A stretch of 64,000 nt of DNA from Sclerurus mexicanus. Lineage: Eukaryota; Chordata; Aves; Passeriformes; Furnariidae. The notes under the pieces were generated by a model, which had not been told where the DNA came from, made no database searches, and saw only the letters and a list, made by a program, of their open reading frames with translations. Every line of letters begins with the position of its first letter. Positions within the stretch are counted from its first letter, which is position 1. Where the stretch lies: the NCBI GenBank assembly GCA_013396755.1, contig VWZF01001679.1, forward strand, positions 1,084,274 through 1,148,273, written 5' to 3'. The position numbers were made by a program, and so were the translations under genes. This document shows, in pieces, positions 1 to 14,600 of the stretch.

Positions 1-3000
1 GCGTCAAGTAGAATTTGTCCCTTTCCTACAACAAAAAACCACAGAATTATGATTGTCCTGAAATTCACCAACAGTCACTAGTAAACCATAAGGGTAATTT
101 TTATCTAAGTTTGAGAATAACAAAGTTACAAAAGTATACTGTTTTCTCCTGTCTTACAAAAGAGCAGACATCACTCACCACTTACATAATTGTACAGACT
201 TGATTAAACAGAAATCAATGAAGGTGATTCTCCTGTGATGTTTTATCAGGCACTCTATCCAATACTTAGCATTTCATACATGAAATACAGACAGACTTTA
301 TAAAACAGCTATAAGGCCCAGGATTGCAAATGTAGCTTTTACTAAGTAGTTCCATACAAAAAGAAGAGAGAAAAGCACTAAGAAATGACAGAGCAGAGCA
401 AAACTAGTATAAAATTTAGCATTATTCTTTCACTGAACCTGCCAAAAATTATCTACATTTTACCATACTTCTTTTTCTGTTGTTATTCCCCTCAAAATAA
501 AGGTGCCTGCACTACAGCTGCTTGGGACATCCATTTTCACTCATTAGACTAGCAGTACTTTTCCACTTCCACAATAAAAACAGTCTTGGCTACAGCTGCT
601 ACAACAGAAACATTTTAAAACATAGGGGGAAATCAGCCAGTGGAGATTAGAAGGCAGAATCCTAATAGAGTTGTAGAGCTGAGTCAGCAAGGAGGTACAA
701 GAGATAAGATGGCCCTGTTGTACATCTTACTTCGACATTCTCTGACTTTAGATGATAAGATAAAAACGTGGAACAAATCTATAACCTGCTACCGACCACA
801 GCAGCTCAAGAATTTTGATCAGCAGGATGACTTACACTGTGCTCTCTTTCAGACAACCATTAGAGATGAAATAATATTGTCTCATAATGACAGCATACTC
901 AAAGTTTGCTTGAGATTAAAAACCTAGTATCTTCCATCATGTAAATCTCATGCACTTGCCTGCTCACATAAGGTAAATGTGTGAAATTTTTTACTCAGGG
1001 CGTCATTCTCTCCATAACATCTGTAAAATGGGATCACTTGATTTCCTCAGAGAAATCTTATGAAGTTTAGTTAGTGAGAGTCAGGTTGAAGGCCACCTCC
1101 AGCCGCACACAGCGAGTGCAGCTGAAAGCGAAGCAGCTGGAGAAGATGAAGAGCTGAAGTGAGAGAGAGCTCTGGCTGCAGCAGACCAAGCAGTCACCAG
1201 TGTTCCTCTTCAGAGAACTATGTCACCACATTATCTGCAGAGCATACTGTCAAACAAAGCTTACAGGAACAGTGCGAACAGTGCACGTCTTCCACAGAAC
1301 ACATACTCCTTTTAAGGAAAACAGATTTTTTAAATATCAGGTTTTGATTTGGGAGAAGGTGCCAAAACAATAGAATGGTGTGTCTGGACATTATGATGCC
1401 AGTCTGTGAATCAAGAGATCTCACTTCAAGCTCCCTAGTTTTATCTTCAATTACATGGAGTGTGCAGACAGATAAACACATTTAGATGATGGAATGGACC
1501 CCAAACTGTAGTCCTTGTCTGACTATATTGCTGCAGTCTAGGCTAAACTCACAGGAAGCTAACACTCCAAAATCAGCTGTATTATGAAACCATTTCTTGA
1601 GGGGACAAGTATTCAAAAGTCACATGTTCCACATGCATGAGCAGTGCTCTGATAAAAATAATACAATATTAGGATATCCAGGAGAGGTCAGACCAGAACA
1701 AATGTCTTCAACAACTTATCTCCAACTAGACCATAAGCAGAAGCAAAAGGGAGAATAAAAACAAGGCAAGCATATATAATTCCACCAACTATTTTCAGCT
1801 CAGGGAACTTCTGAGCTCTGTGTGGTTTCTTTATAATTCATAACTCTCAGTGAATTTCACTTCTACGGATATGTCCATGGAACTCTTGGACTCATGTCAG
1901 CCTTTGGTACACACGGTACTTTGCAAGGAGTCACACACACTGTTGAAGAATCACTTCCCTTTACTTGCTTTGACACTAGTTCCTACAAACTTAGCATGTT
2001 CTTGTCCTGGAAAGGAATGAAACTACCCATCCCTGTCTGGGTCACTTGTGACCTTGCAGACCTCTCATTCCCACCAGTTGTTGCTCTTTCACATTAAAGA
2101 GCACTAACTTAGTTGCTCTGTATGTGGAACTCATCCTACTGTTTGATCATTCTTCTTACCATTACATGAATTTTCTCTGATTCTACTATATCCTGACTGG
2201 GAATGGAGAACCAGAATGGTGCACAATACTCAAGGTGCAAACAGATCCTGATTACTTTCTAGGATTCATCAGGAAAAGTGACCCTTCCCGCTGTCCCATG
2301 CCTTCAGTCTTGAGACATATACATTACGCAGTGCCCCATACTCAAGTCAGTAGACAATTGTATCCCTCAAAAGAGTGGGCAGAAGTTCCTATTGGTAACC
2401 CACTACAGTAGCCTGCATATACTGGAAAAGAAGAGAGATAAAATTCTTTCAAAAGCTTTCAGCTATTTAACATACTAACATCTCTGCAATACAGAATATA
2501 ATCGGGCAATAATAAATTGCTTTGTCAGAACACTGGAAAGGAAGATGGGCTTCAAGAATCTCAGCTTTTCTTGGCTTTAAGGATAATGCAACAGTTAACC
2601 ACCTCTTTCTCAATGAAGTCTCCTATCTCACAGTCTAAACTCTCAATGTTTGTTAAGCACAAGCAGTGCAGAGAAATCAAGCAAAATCAGGCAAAATGTT
2701 TTTTGACATCTGACCTCCTGCTTCCTGCACTGTACATCAGGAGTGATGACATGTAAATCAACAGCTCAGAGTACCCATCCTATCCAAATCTACTTATTTC
2801 TATCATTCTGTTGGTGATAAATATGTATAAGCCTAGTTTATACATACTTTAAGAACTTTATATTCTGCCACAGAGCCATTGTTCCATGAGAATAATACCC
2901 AGGGGAATCACATGTGTACATCTGGTACCAGAGTGTAAAGAATACAACCCTTTAGCCCCCGTTCAGCCAAATTAACCCCCTCAAATGTCTATGCATCCCT

Positions 3001-5541
3001 ATAAAAATGCCTTGCAACCTTCAAATTGTGACTTACCAGATGTCTATATGCAGAATATGAAACTACTGAAGTTCTATCAGTACCTCAGGATCCAAACTTA
3101 GTAATAAGAAAAGTAAATTTGGATCTTTAGTAGAGTAGCATCCTATCCTCCAAGTAAGCCAGTATAAAGCAAAACTCTTTATTCTATCTCTGTTGCTACT
3201 ATGGTGATGACAAATACTGAAGATCAGCCACTTAATATTCTTTAAAAAAATTCAATAGCTAAATCATGTGGCATTCAGCATTTACTTTGTAAGGGACAAC
3301 AGAATACTAGCAAAAGGTTAGGTTTAGGTTCAAGCTTCTGGAACAGTAAGAGATAAGAAAGCCAGAAAGTGTCCATTTAGGACCTTAAGATAAAAAGATT
3401 ACAATCCACAGAAGAGATGCTACTCTCAACTGAGAGTTCCAAAGGCATTGAAAAAAATCAAATTGCTGACCTGGAACAGAAACTCAGACAAGGAAGTATC
3501 AGATTGACATGAATCTTCAGGCTCCAAGACAAGAGAAAGTCAAATATTTCTGCCACAGGCTAATAGGAAAATGTTGGAGATAAAAAAAGATTTGGAGTGG
3601 TTGCACAGCACTGACCTCTACAAAGTGCATGTTGGAGTAGCTTGCTCTTTGAAAAGACAAAAATTCTCCACAGCTTAGCTGGAAGTTGGTGTTTTGTTCC
3701 AGTCAGTACACTCAAAGTTGCAAAACAAGTAATTAAATTTGAATAGTTCCAATGCTCACAAATTTTATTCCTTTTGGAATTCACTTCCATGTGGTACTCT
3801 ATGACAAACAACATTTATTTACCTGCAGTGATTTTCACTTTAGAGAAACACGTCATAGCTGATTTTGGTTTTTTCTAACACCAGTCATTAATTTGACACT
3901 TCTAAGGCAAAACTATGCTAAGCTTTCAGAAATAACAAAGATAATGTAGTGTGGAGTTCCAAGAAATTAATAAATTTGAGGCTGTAAATTGCAAACTATT
4001 CACTATTGATTCCATTTCTGGATGACCAGGTTGCATTAGAGTAAATCAAGGAGATTTTACCAAGCGCTGTCATCCAAGCTTCCTGTGGGCAATCAAGAAC
4101 TCCACACATTCAACAGAACAACAAACCAAGAAGCATGCAAGAAACATGTGCAGGTTTTCTAATACCATGGTTTTAATAATATTCTCGTGGAATTTCAAAG
4201 CATGAGGAGAGTAAAAAATTTCCTGTAGTTCACCATTTGCTTTAGCAGACATATGAAATAGTTTTATCAGACTACAAATACAAGGGGAATGTTTCTTGTA
4301 AGGTTTTAAATGAGGTTTTTCTGTTTTAATGAAAAAAATCCCTACTAGACTTCAAGTTAGCATTTTTCTCACTTTGCCTTGCCCAAAGCCTTAACTACAA
4401 AATCCTCAAAATACTTTCAAAACCCAGACAATTTCTTCTGTATTCAGGATTTTTCCGTTTCATAAACTCTTCTCTTTCAAATGAGCCAAAAGGTAGTATT
4501 TGCTTACTGTCCTTAAACATGCTGTTAGTTTCTATTTAATACTTCAAACCATTGCATCTGGCAAAAGTGTTTCTTATTTTCTTGTGGTGCAGTTTTTCTG
4601 TGAGAGTGTCATTGCTTTTATCATCTCTTCACTGTTTGTCCAGTGGTATTTTAAGTCTTATCAAGACTTAAACAATGCATGTTCCAGTTATACATTACCA
4701 ATATAGAAAATTATCATAAAATGTTTCCTGAGGATTAATTACTGTTCTGACAAACATATTGAGGATGGAAAACTGCAGTTAGAGGCTGAAGCAGCATTTT
4801 TGCTCAGTACCTTGCCAATCTACATGACGGAGCATATACGATCTCAGTAAAAGGTCTGATTGCTTTTCGTGGATTTTGTTTTTCATTTTCTCAGTGATAG
4901 CTACAGAAATTAAGTTGAGTAGTAACTGAGTGTATTTGTAGACCATAGCTTTCATCCAGGAATCTTAAAACCTTTTTAAGGTGCACACACACTGTTCTCT
5001 TTTTCTACACAGTTCACAGCCATGCATGCCAAAGGGAAATACTAATACAGAATGAAAAAGCACATAAACTGGAAAACTCCTAGCTTGGAGTCTTCCATTT
5101 CACTTAGTTATCTACTGACTCCCCCCACAGCTGTGCTCTCAAAAGGCACTACCAGGAATATTTAAGTTTTCACTCATAAGGTGTGTGGCTAAACTTGTGC
5201 ACTAGGAAATATATGACTGTACAGACATTTTAAGTGACACATGAATACCAGGTATCTTCTCAACAAGAGAAGAAAAAAGTCATGAAATCGCATCAAAATA
5301 CTTTTCTGAGCAATGTTTTCAGCAGGTTTCCTTCATCTGTGTCTTTACTGCGAATATGAAACTCAGTATTATTAAAAGGCACTGAATCATGATCACTACT
5401 TGATTAGCCAAACTACATTAAAACTGTTGGCACGTCTGAAACTTGACACTGATTTCATCTTTATTTCCAAACTACTTGTGGGAAGTAGGACATTGTCCTA
5501 TTTTCACTTGTCCCTCAAGGAAGATAAAGTGTCATTGTTAC
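1..5541 (-). other. UNC79 intron (left edge, open)
   Basis: AT-rich intron sequence with no recognisable exon on either strand; open frames here are short and read through low-complexity sequence. A small patch at about 1086-1160 is richer in GC and CpG than its surroundings. No repeat family was recognised. Confidence 0.8.
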
Positions 5542-5652
5542 CTTAGTGAAGGCTCGGTAGCACAAACCACACAGTTCCACCAGGTAGGCCAGAGTGAAGA
5601 CAGCATTCTGAATTACGAAACTCAGTAATTTTGAAAAGGGGTCCAGAAGACT
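5542..5652 (-). CDS. UNC79: UNC79 exon 34 of window (111 nt), last one visible
   Basis: Residues 1916-1952, SLLDPFSKLLSFVIQNAVFT then LAYLVELCGLCYRAFTK. Phase 0 to 0; acceptor ATTGCAG, donor AAG|GTAACA. The next exon, expected to start ERDKFYLSRS by analogy with mammals, was not found in 1-5541 and must lie further left. Confidence 0.96.
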
Positions 5653-8600
5653 CTGCAATGACATGATGTAGAAAAACCAATAACTGGTTGCCCAACACAG
5701 CGAGAAAGCATTTCAATTCAGAAATGCCTGAATGGAACAGCATTATTTTTAGCTCAGAGACTCTCTGCCTGGGATTTACACTGCTTTGGTAAAACAGCCG
5801 TATCATCTGCCTTCCTACTTCTGTGAGAAATTAGAAGCAAAAAAATAGAAAACAGTTTCACCTCTGACACAATGCTTAAGAGATACAAGAGATTCTGTAG
5901 AGTTCATGCAGGAAAACATCACTGACCTCAATGGAATTGTACTGAAAAACATCTACAGAAGTTCATTAGTCACTTTTGTTTTTTTTACAGAAAAAAAAAG
6001 AGGAGGGGGAAAAAAGAGAACACCAAATCTTTAAGAAGATATATATTCACACCCACACAAGAATGTAATTCTAACCACTCTTTACTGTAACCTAGATTTC
6101 AAAGCTCTTATCATTCTCCAAAGAGTATTGGACTGCACATTTTACGCTCATATATAATACTTTCCTAGCTGGAGATAAGAACACAATACAACAGCACAAT
6201 AGCATACAATAGATATGGTAGCACAGGCTGGCTAAATCTGAGGCAATAGAATTTCGTCTCCTTGGAACTTACCCTCGTGGCACTAGTGGTAGGTATCTTC
6301 AACAAGCAAATCATGATTCTTAAACTAGAGTCTAAAGAACACTGAATATATTTGAAGACAGAAAAGAAAAAAAGAGTTAGTATCCTGTGCACATCTTGCT
6401 TACAGTAGTAGCAGTTATGAATATGTTATAGGTGGAGTCTGAAAAATGAACCCTGATGATCTTTAATTACTTCCTCTAAAGGGGTTTATTTCTGAACACA
6501 ATCATATCCCTGCAATGGTAACATACCACAGCATAGGCCTTGAGAGATCATTCCACTAAAGGGCTAGTTTAGAATAGTTAGCTTGTATGACTAAAATTTC
6601 CAAGAAATATATTTTCACTGTAATAAAAATTGATTGGGGGAATAAAGGAAAGAAAAAAAAAAGGTGGGTTAGCAGGAGTTACACACCATCTAACTTATTT
6701 TGTATTTCTGTGCTTGTCCTGGACTATATTTTCCCTCGCAGGGCTGCAACTCACAACTCATAACATCAGAGTATGCCCTGGCAATAGCTGCTCCAGATGC
6801 CCCTCTAAAGTTGTTCCTTATGATGTAATCGATTTTTATTTTGAATAAATCACAGATTGCAGCACTAAATGGACTTTTCAGGATCTATTGTTTAGCCTCA
6901 TTCCTGCTGTAAACATCTAGAATAGCAAAGTGTCACCTACGACCCGAAAGGAAGGAACGGAAGATGGAAAGTTCAGGAGCAAGCAATTGCTTTACTGGTA
7001 TCCCTAATGATATCTCCCATGAATAAAAATGGAAATCACAGTAAACATTCCACCTGAACGGTTCTGTGAACGGTAGATATGCAGTTGAAACTGCTAGGAT
7101 CCAATTAATTTCTTTCTATTCATTTCAATTACATAAGATGCACTAGATTGGGGTGGCTAGTATGCAGAAGGAATAGTTATTGCCTATTTGGCTTCGTAAG
7201 TGCTGCAAGATAATGTCTCAATTTACCAAAATCTAAAGAGGTTACAAGATCTGACTATTGCATAATAGTACCAAGGAATTTAATATTGTTCATGTAGTTG
7301 GGTGATGACCCCCATTTTGAAAGACAATGTTATCAGTCACAAAGTTAGACTTTGGATTCCTCAGCTCATACTGAGCTACACTGCTTTGCACAGAAGAACT
7401 CACCACTGGGCTCGTTCACACCACAGGAAATAATGGCAGAGTAAGGGAATCAGAATTCCATGTTTACTGTAAAACACTCAGAGAAGTTTTTATTGTGTTT
7501 ACTGAAAAGACATGTGGAAATACATACCTAGGAGATCCTACTGTATTGTCCTCTGAGCTCTCAGAAAGCAGCGTCCAAAGCTTCTACATTCAGTTTCTGC
7601 AACTGTATTCTGATTACAGCCAGAACTACAACCTGAGCAGCCAAATAGGCTAGGCACAATTCCCAGTAGTCTCAGTTCTCCCTGCCAGTCTGCCTACTGT
7701 GTACTTTTAGCAAATTAATTAAGTGGTGCTGCTCTTCTTGAGAGTTTTATTTAGTTTTAACAGTTAAAACCACATGGATTTTTATTGCCTAAATATTGAC
7801 TCTTTCAAATGCAGCATTCTAACCTGACAAAGATAGGGCATGGAAAGTGTATAGGGAAAAAGCCAAGAAAGAAGCAAAGAGTACTCTGGTCAGAGTTGCT
7901 ATTTTTACCCACAGAAAACATAATTAAAGGGACGGATCAGAGATGCAATAAATCCAGTCCTCTGGAAACATTAGTTGAATCATCAGAAAATATGCACAAC
8001 AACCCAGTGTGATTTGTCATCTGCAGTTTTCCCAGTTTCAGTCCATCTGAACAATGGCAGCATAGCTCATTTCAGATATCCACACACCATACCTTAAGCG
8101 GCAAAACACAGGGGAGTTTCGTGAAGAAGGTCTGAAACTGATTACTTATTGTGGTCCAGAGGTTGCTCGGTGAATCCATCGGCAAGGCTTCCATAAAGGT
8201 AGCAATGTTTTCCAAACAGCGTAGCATTGCCCCCCCTGCTGGCAAATTCTTTTTGTTGTTTAAACCCTGGGAAGCAAAACGAGAACTGTGAACAAATGTA
8301 CACATGCAGAAATGGTCTCTTAAAACAGTATTTGGAGGTGCTGGAAGTTAATTTGTTCACACCAAATATCACTCACCTTTCCTATGATGTTAATGATAAC
8401 GTTGTGCAGGAAATTTGAACTATATATGTGACGTGTATGTGTTAGTCTAGTTAAGTCCCTAAAGTACTGCCAAACAGATTTTGAGCCAAAATGTTACACG
8501 CAGGATCCTATCTCATAATCTGCTTAGACTGGCATGGCTGTAAAAAAATCCCAGAACTCAAAGTATTCACCATCGGATTGTCCATGTTTTGCTTTAGACA

Positions 8601-11600
8601 ATTCCAAAGAAGATATGTTTGTTAACACTCCGAAGACCATGTAAGCTTTTGTGGCTTATGTACTGGGGTAAGGCCTGAAAAGACGTGAGCAGTATTGAAG
8701 TGATGTCAACATTTCGTGTGGAGGAACTGACATGTTCTTGGAAGAGCAGGACACATGAAAGTGACTAGTTCTAGCAGGAGGAGAAAAGTTATAGTAGAAA
8801 AAATCCAACTGCATAGAAGGCAGTCAGTGAAAGGCAGGTAACAGATCTTAGGAATATTTAAAAGAAACTGTCATCAGATAAAAGCAAGAGGGAGAAAGAC
8901 ATATGAGCAGAAATGTTTCCAAAACCAAAAAGTAGTGCTGGGGCAAGGAACAGGCCACACTACCTATGTGTAGGATAGCTCCAGGAGCTGGTCTGAGGTT
9001 AAAAAGCAAAACAAACAAACAAACAAACAAACCCAAAACAAAACAAAACAAAAAAACAAAACCCCAAACCATTAGTGAGAGCAAAACGCAGATGGAAAAT
9101 GGTGAGGACAGCCTAGTTGCTTCCAGGGAGGACAACACAAAAATTTACACTGTTTTTGATGATGCAAGTTGAAACTCAAATGAGAAGAAATAATCCAATA
9201 TGCTTGATAATGCTAAAAAAACTAGCACCATTAACACAGCCAGTTGCCAACATACCTCTAAGAGCTGGTTCAGAGCAGCAATGGAACTCAGCTCACTGAA
9301 GTCCATAAGAGACGTGGCCAAGGTCCGTAAAAAACTACCATCTGAAATTAGAAGGACATTTTTGCACGGTTGTTCATACAGAGGAAACCAATGATCAGAA
9401 ACACACTCAGATATTGCACATTACCTTTAATAATGCTCTGGAAGAGCTGAGGGAAGATGCCATTGGGAGCCAGCTGATGGAATACACAACGGAGAAACTG
9501 CTTGGCCACACCTGCAGCGTTTCCAGGGATCATCATGCTGAAATGAAGGGAAGAAAAGAAAAAGAAGAAAAAAAGTTTCACTGCAGATGAAACACTTCTC
9601 AAAGCTAACTACATGAAGAAAATAATGATGCTACTCTTTCTAATTGTGGAACTGTTCAGTTGTGCGTGAAGACAGTCAAAACCAGAACTGTCCTGATCCC
9701 CCAAAAACTTTAGCATGTTGATTTTATGACTTGAGCCCAACTGTGAAGACCTAAAAAAGTTACGTACATGTACCTAAAGTATTTTTCTCAATAAATATTT
9801 GTATTTTTCCTGATTCTCCACCTAATTTTATTTGTGAGTCATCTGAGTTTGAAATACAATCCTGCTCCCACCTTGTGTGTTTCAGTGACACGGGTAAGGT
9901 TCTTTGCTTTACCAATATACATATGAAAAAAGGTAAACATAAGCATTATAATATTTATTTGCCTCTAACAGTTTCCTTCAAGAGATTAAATACTTCCTAA
10001 TCACTCATAAGTGAATAGTTTAATTTTAAAAGCTAATGCATTATCTATTTACTCATAAATTGCATATCTTACCATGCATTACAGCTTCTCAAAATGAATT
10101 TATCCTATTCAGCACCTGTTTTACATCATGAGAAAACACTACCAGGGATTCTCCATGGCCAAGGATGATTCACTTGACTGAATGTATGGAGGCAGCTTAT
10201 CAAGAAAAATATTGAACAGCACACAAGTTAGAAAAAGCTGCACTGAAACTGTGAAAATCAGAGAGGGCCTCTTTAAATTATGTCTGATTCAAAGTTTTTT
10301 CAAGTTTAGTACGTATGGACATGGGTTCCTGTTCATCTTCAGAACACATGTGGTACTTGAAACAAGTGGGAAAAGGCAGTTTTTTCCTCTTACTCACAAA
10401 CCTAAATAACATTTTCAAAAGCTAAATACAGTTGATGTCAGAGTCAGGAAAGATGATGCTTTAGATTCATTGCTTCATTTTTGTCAAGGTATCATTTGCT
10501 ACCATACCTTTCTGCTTGATTAGAAAAACTGGTACTTGATGCCAACCTGGAATAAAAAAAAAAGTTACAGAAGCTCGTATGTGCTTTTTGTGTTTTGTTT
10601 TTAAGCAAGCCAATAAAGTATTAGTTTAAATAAATAATAAACAAGAATTTTAGAGAACATTTAAAATATTACCAGAAATATCTTGTGCAGAGGACCTAAA
10701 TTCAGAAAAATCATGTTTGCCTGGCATATAAACTCTATTCAGTATTGCAGTCTCACTAATGTTTAACAACTCTAAAGACAAATCTGCTTGCCTCCCTCTA
10801 CTAGCACTAAGATAATGAAGTAGTTATTGCCTTAGAGCACATCATGGATAATAACTGATGTTTTTTTAGAGGAAAAAAAAGTTTGCCAGAAGCTGCCTAC
10901 TGACTGAATTGTTTCTGATTAACACAGACTAAGCAAAAATTCTCTGCTTGGGAGTCTGAAGTGAGGCTTCTAGTTCCAGATTTTGGCATCTAAATAACTG
11001 GCCTAATTTCAGAAACACTAAGTACCTATGAGCTCTTACAAAGTCAGATGAGAAAGACTCTGTTCTCAAAAATCAGGTCATTTATTTTAGTATCTAAATA
11101 TAGACTTGAAAGCCAAATATGGGCACTTGGTGATGAAAATATTGAACACAATCTTAAAGTAAAATCATGCACTTCAATATGCAGGACATGTAAATGAATA
11201 GAATCAGGGCTTCCAATGTCAATGCAACATACCTTTAATACCAAAAGCCACTAAAAAGCAATTATAAACATGTACACAGGAAGTATCTCTTACATACAAA
11301 CTACAATGCAATTTTTACTTTAATCAGCTACACACTAGTATTTCAGATGGTATAAGCTGATATATCTAAGTGGAAAGTTCAGAAAGCTACACTGCTTTGT
11401 ATCTGCTGATGATCTGGCCTGCAATGTTTATTTTTGATCTATGATCCTTTTAGGCTGTTGCTCAGCCTCTCTTCTGAAGACAGTTTCCTCTCTAAAAACC
11501 ACAGCAAAACCCAAAAAGGACCCTAAGGCAGCTCAGTTGAACACAACAGCATAAACCAAAATGGAAGGCAATTTACATTAATTATGCATGGCAAGCTGGG

Positions 11601-14600
11601 GACACAGCGTACTTTCAACAGTGCAATGATCTCAAAACCTGGATGGTGCAGGGGATTGAAGATTATATTCTCTTCAGTTTTTCCAGCAAAAATCAGAAAA
11701 ACCCTTTAGAGTTCCTGACTCCACTATTGTTAACAGGCATCCACACTAAAATACAACATATTGTTTTCTAACTTTGGAAAACCATGAGACATGAACTACA
11801 CAAAACACGTGGGAACATCTGAAACATTTTGAAATGTACAGCTTGTACTTATTCATCATTACTACTCTAAATATTTTGTTGCACAAAGGCCATGAACTCC
11901 CATCATTACTTCCACTTTGCAGACCACAAAGCAGAACAGTAAATGGACAGTAGATAGTAAATGGATTGTGTTCAAATCTGTGCACGTTAGGAACAGAAGT
12001 TAAGCTTTTCAAAGCTCCTCACTAACTCGAAGAGTCTAAATGCAACTTTCAAACCCAGCTTTACTCTTTGGGAAGCTAAATCTCACTGGAAATCAGCAAA
12101 ATAAGAATTACCAAGTCAAAAATCTCGACTCAGGAACCAGAGCATAAACTTAAATACATGTCAGAGTCTTAGAAACATGTCAATCTCTAATTCTCATTAA
12201 TTTGAACCCAGAAATTTCTTCTCTCAGAAGATTCCAATAGATGCCTATCTGTACCCAAATAACTTTTAAAAATCTTTCTGTGAGCTGTTTAAATATTAGA
12301 ATTCATCTTCCAGATTATCAACTCTCTGTGGCAGTAGTACTGCTGTATTTACAAGAGTCACACAGCATGAGCAGCATCTGTCTAAATTAGAAACTTTGCC
12401 TCCATTGGAGTTAATTAGCAGCGATGGCAGGGAACTGCAGCCTTGCAATTAACGGAAATAGAGGACTTGAATAGCTGCTGGGTTTAAATGGAATTGGCAG
12501 CTAATGGAGAAGTAGAGCTGTGAAGAGCCGTGTCCCTGCAGAAGCCACAGTCCAGCAATTTCAACTTCAGTCGTTAAAAGAATATAGAGGAGGACAGCTG
12601 TGCATCATGTCTAATGCTACCCAGAAATTTATTCTGTAACACTCCCAACACATCCACCCCACCCGTGAGGCAAAAAGTTGTGGAAGTGGCTGACGCAGCA
12701 ACCACAAATAATGTGTTTTAGACCTTATCAGAGACAACTTCAGGCAGCAGCTGGTTTGGAAGCCCTCATAAGGAGATGCAACCTGTTGTCTTGTCTTAAC
12801 TAGCATAAAAAATATCGGTGAAAAGCCTGAAGAGCTTCAGGTATGCTAATGAATGATCCAACCTAGGAGTCCTCCAGGAGCAAAGTTCAGAAAAGCTGAT
12901 CACACTTCTGCATCACTTAAAAAAGGAAGAACCACATAAAAGTGAAAAATTCTGTCAAAGCACGAAAAAGGGGGAGGCAGGAGAATTCAATTTTTGTAAA
13001 AAGCACAGAAGCTGCTTAAGAACATTACAATGGAAGAACAGGGCCAAGGTACTATACTTGTTACGAAAGACTTCAAGAGAGGAGAAGAAAGTAAGGTGAG
13101 GGAGATTATTAGAAAAGAGAACACTTCTTTCAAAAAGATGAAGTCATGTCTCAAATGAAAGCAAAAAAGAGCATAAATTCTGACAAATAGGATATAAAAG
13201 CCACAGGAAGGCAGACCAAAAAACCAGTTCAAGGAGCAACTAGCAGGAGGGATAAAAACTAACAGTAAATTTTTCTTCACATAAAACAAGATCAAGAAGC
13301 ACACCAACTGCTGCATCAAGTACTGTTCAGGTAATAAACAGCATAGTAAATAAGTAAGGGTACTGCAGAAAATCTGAATTTATTCGTTACAATCACTGCT
13401 TACAGTGGGACAAGCTGAGGAGATTCCTGAGCTGGAATCTCCTTTTGGAGAGTAAAAAGGTAGAACATCAAAAGAGCTGCCCAAAATTGAATTGACAGTG
13501 GAAGAAGTTACATAAGAATTTTATAAAATGATGAGTAACAAAGACGCAGACAGAACTAGATGTTATTCACTTAAGAGTTCTAAAATATATACCTTTGAAC
13601 AGTGAAGTTTATGTAAACCCAATTCCAGGCACAAAATCCTTTCAACCTTACCGGAGAGAGAAAAGTCCTGACTTTACCTTCCTACAGACTGCATGATGTC
13701 CAACAGCAGAGGAGCAGCCAAGTCTGGACTAAGGTGAATGAAGGTTGAGAGCACAACTATGGCCAGGCCTAGTGTTTCTTCATCATATTCTTCAAGAATA
13801 GCCCCACAGTCATGGCACCTGCAAAGAACAGTTTTCAAAGCTTATGTTAACAAATGCAAAACAAAGTATTACTATACATACATCTGTGTATAATTATGGC
13901 TTTTAAAAGTACTATTAATCAGTACATTCTATTCCAAATTTATTTGGAAAGAAAACATAAATGTGATCTTTCTATAATTAATAACAGTCCATAGCTTTTA
14001 AACATTAATGAAGCTCCTCAGTAGCTGCACTGGCTGTTTCGTCAGTGACAAAGGAAAGAGGGTCACAGGACAGGCTTTGCTTTGAGTCCTTCATTGGTAA
14101 TTGTATTCCAACTCCCTCACTGTATTGGACTGCTACAGTTTGCACTGTCCAAGAGAAAGCTGCAGTAGTGAAGACTAGCCCTCAGCAATGGGAGCACAAG
14201 CCAATTTGTTTGACTTGGACATAGGCAAGGGCTCAAGTCCCTGGCACTCTTCTGTTTAGCAGCACAGACCCAAACAATGACACTCACACATGGTCTTAAA
14301 GAGATGGAACAATTTCACACTACCCTTCCTGTCAGTCATGAATTATGAATAACAAATTATACAATTAGGAAACAATGATATGATTGGTTCCCACAGAAGT
14401 TACAGCTACTAAGAAATAAATGAAAGGACCTCTCAGGGGCACAGAACCTCAGATTTCAGACAAGTCTCCTTTCCCAGGGCAGATTTGCTGCTGAGTCACT
14501 TATCCTTCCTGAAACGCTCAAAGACAACTGATGAAGTTCTGAAAGGGCTCCATAATGTCTAATTATAAAGGGGATGTCAGATTTAGGAGAGATGAGACAG

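Larger units (their letters stand above)
5653..13677 (-). other. UNC79 introns between exons 34 and 28
   Basis: 5653-6272 has a low-complexity patch at 5970-6020. 6342-8092: nothing recognised. 8267-9255 holds the AAAC repeat at 9001-9069. 9342-9424 is only 83 bp. 9538-10507: nothing recognised. 10547-13677 has purine-rich stretches, notably 13060-13260, but no gene. Confidence 0.8.

Noticed and set aside
12987..13319. 110-codon hydrophobic minus-strand ORF
   Set aside because: It is the complement of a purine-rich intron stretch, which gives artificial Phe/Leu/Ser-rich 'membrane' peptides; no family recognised.
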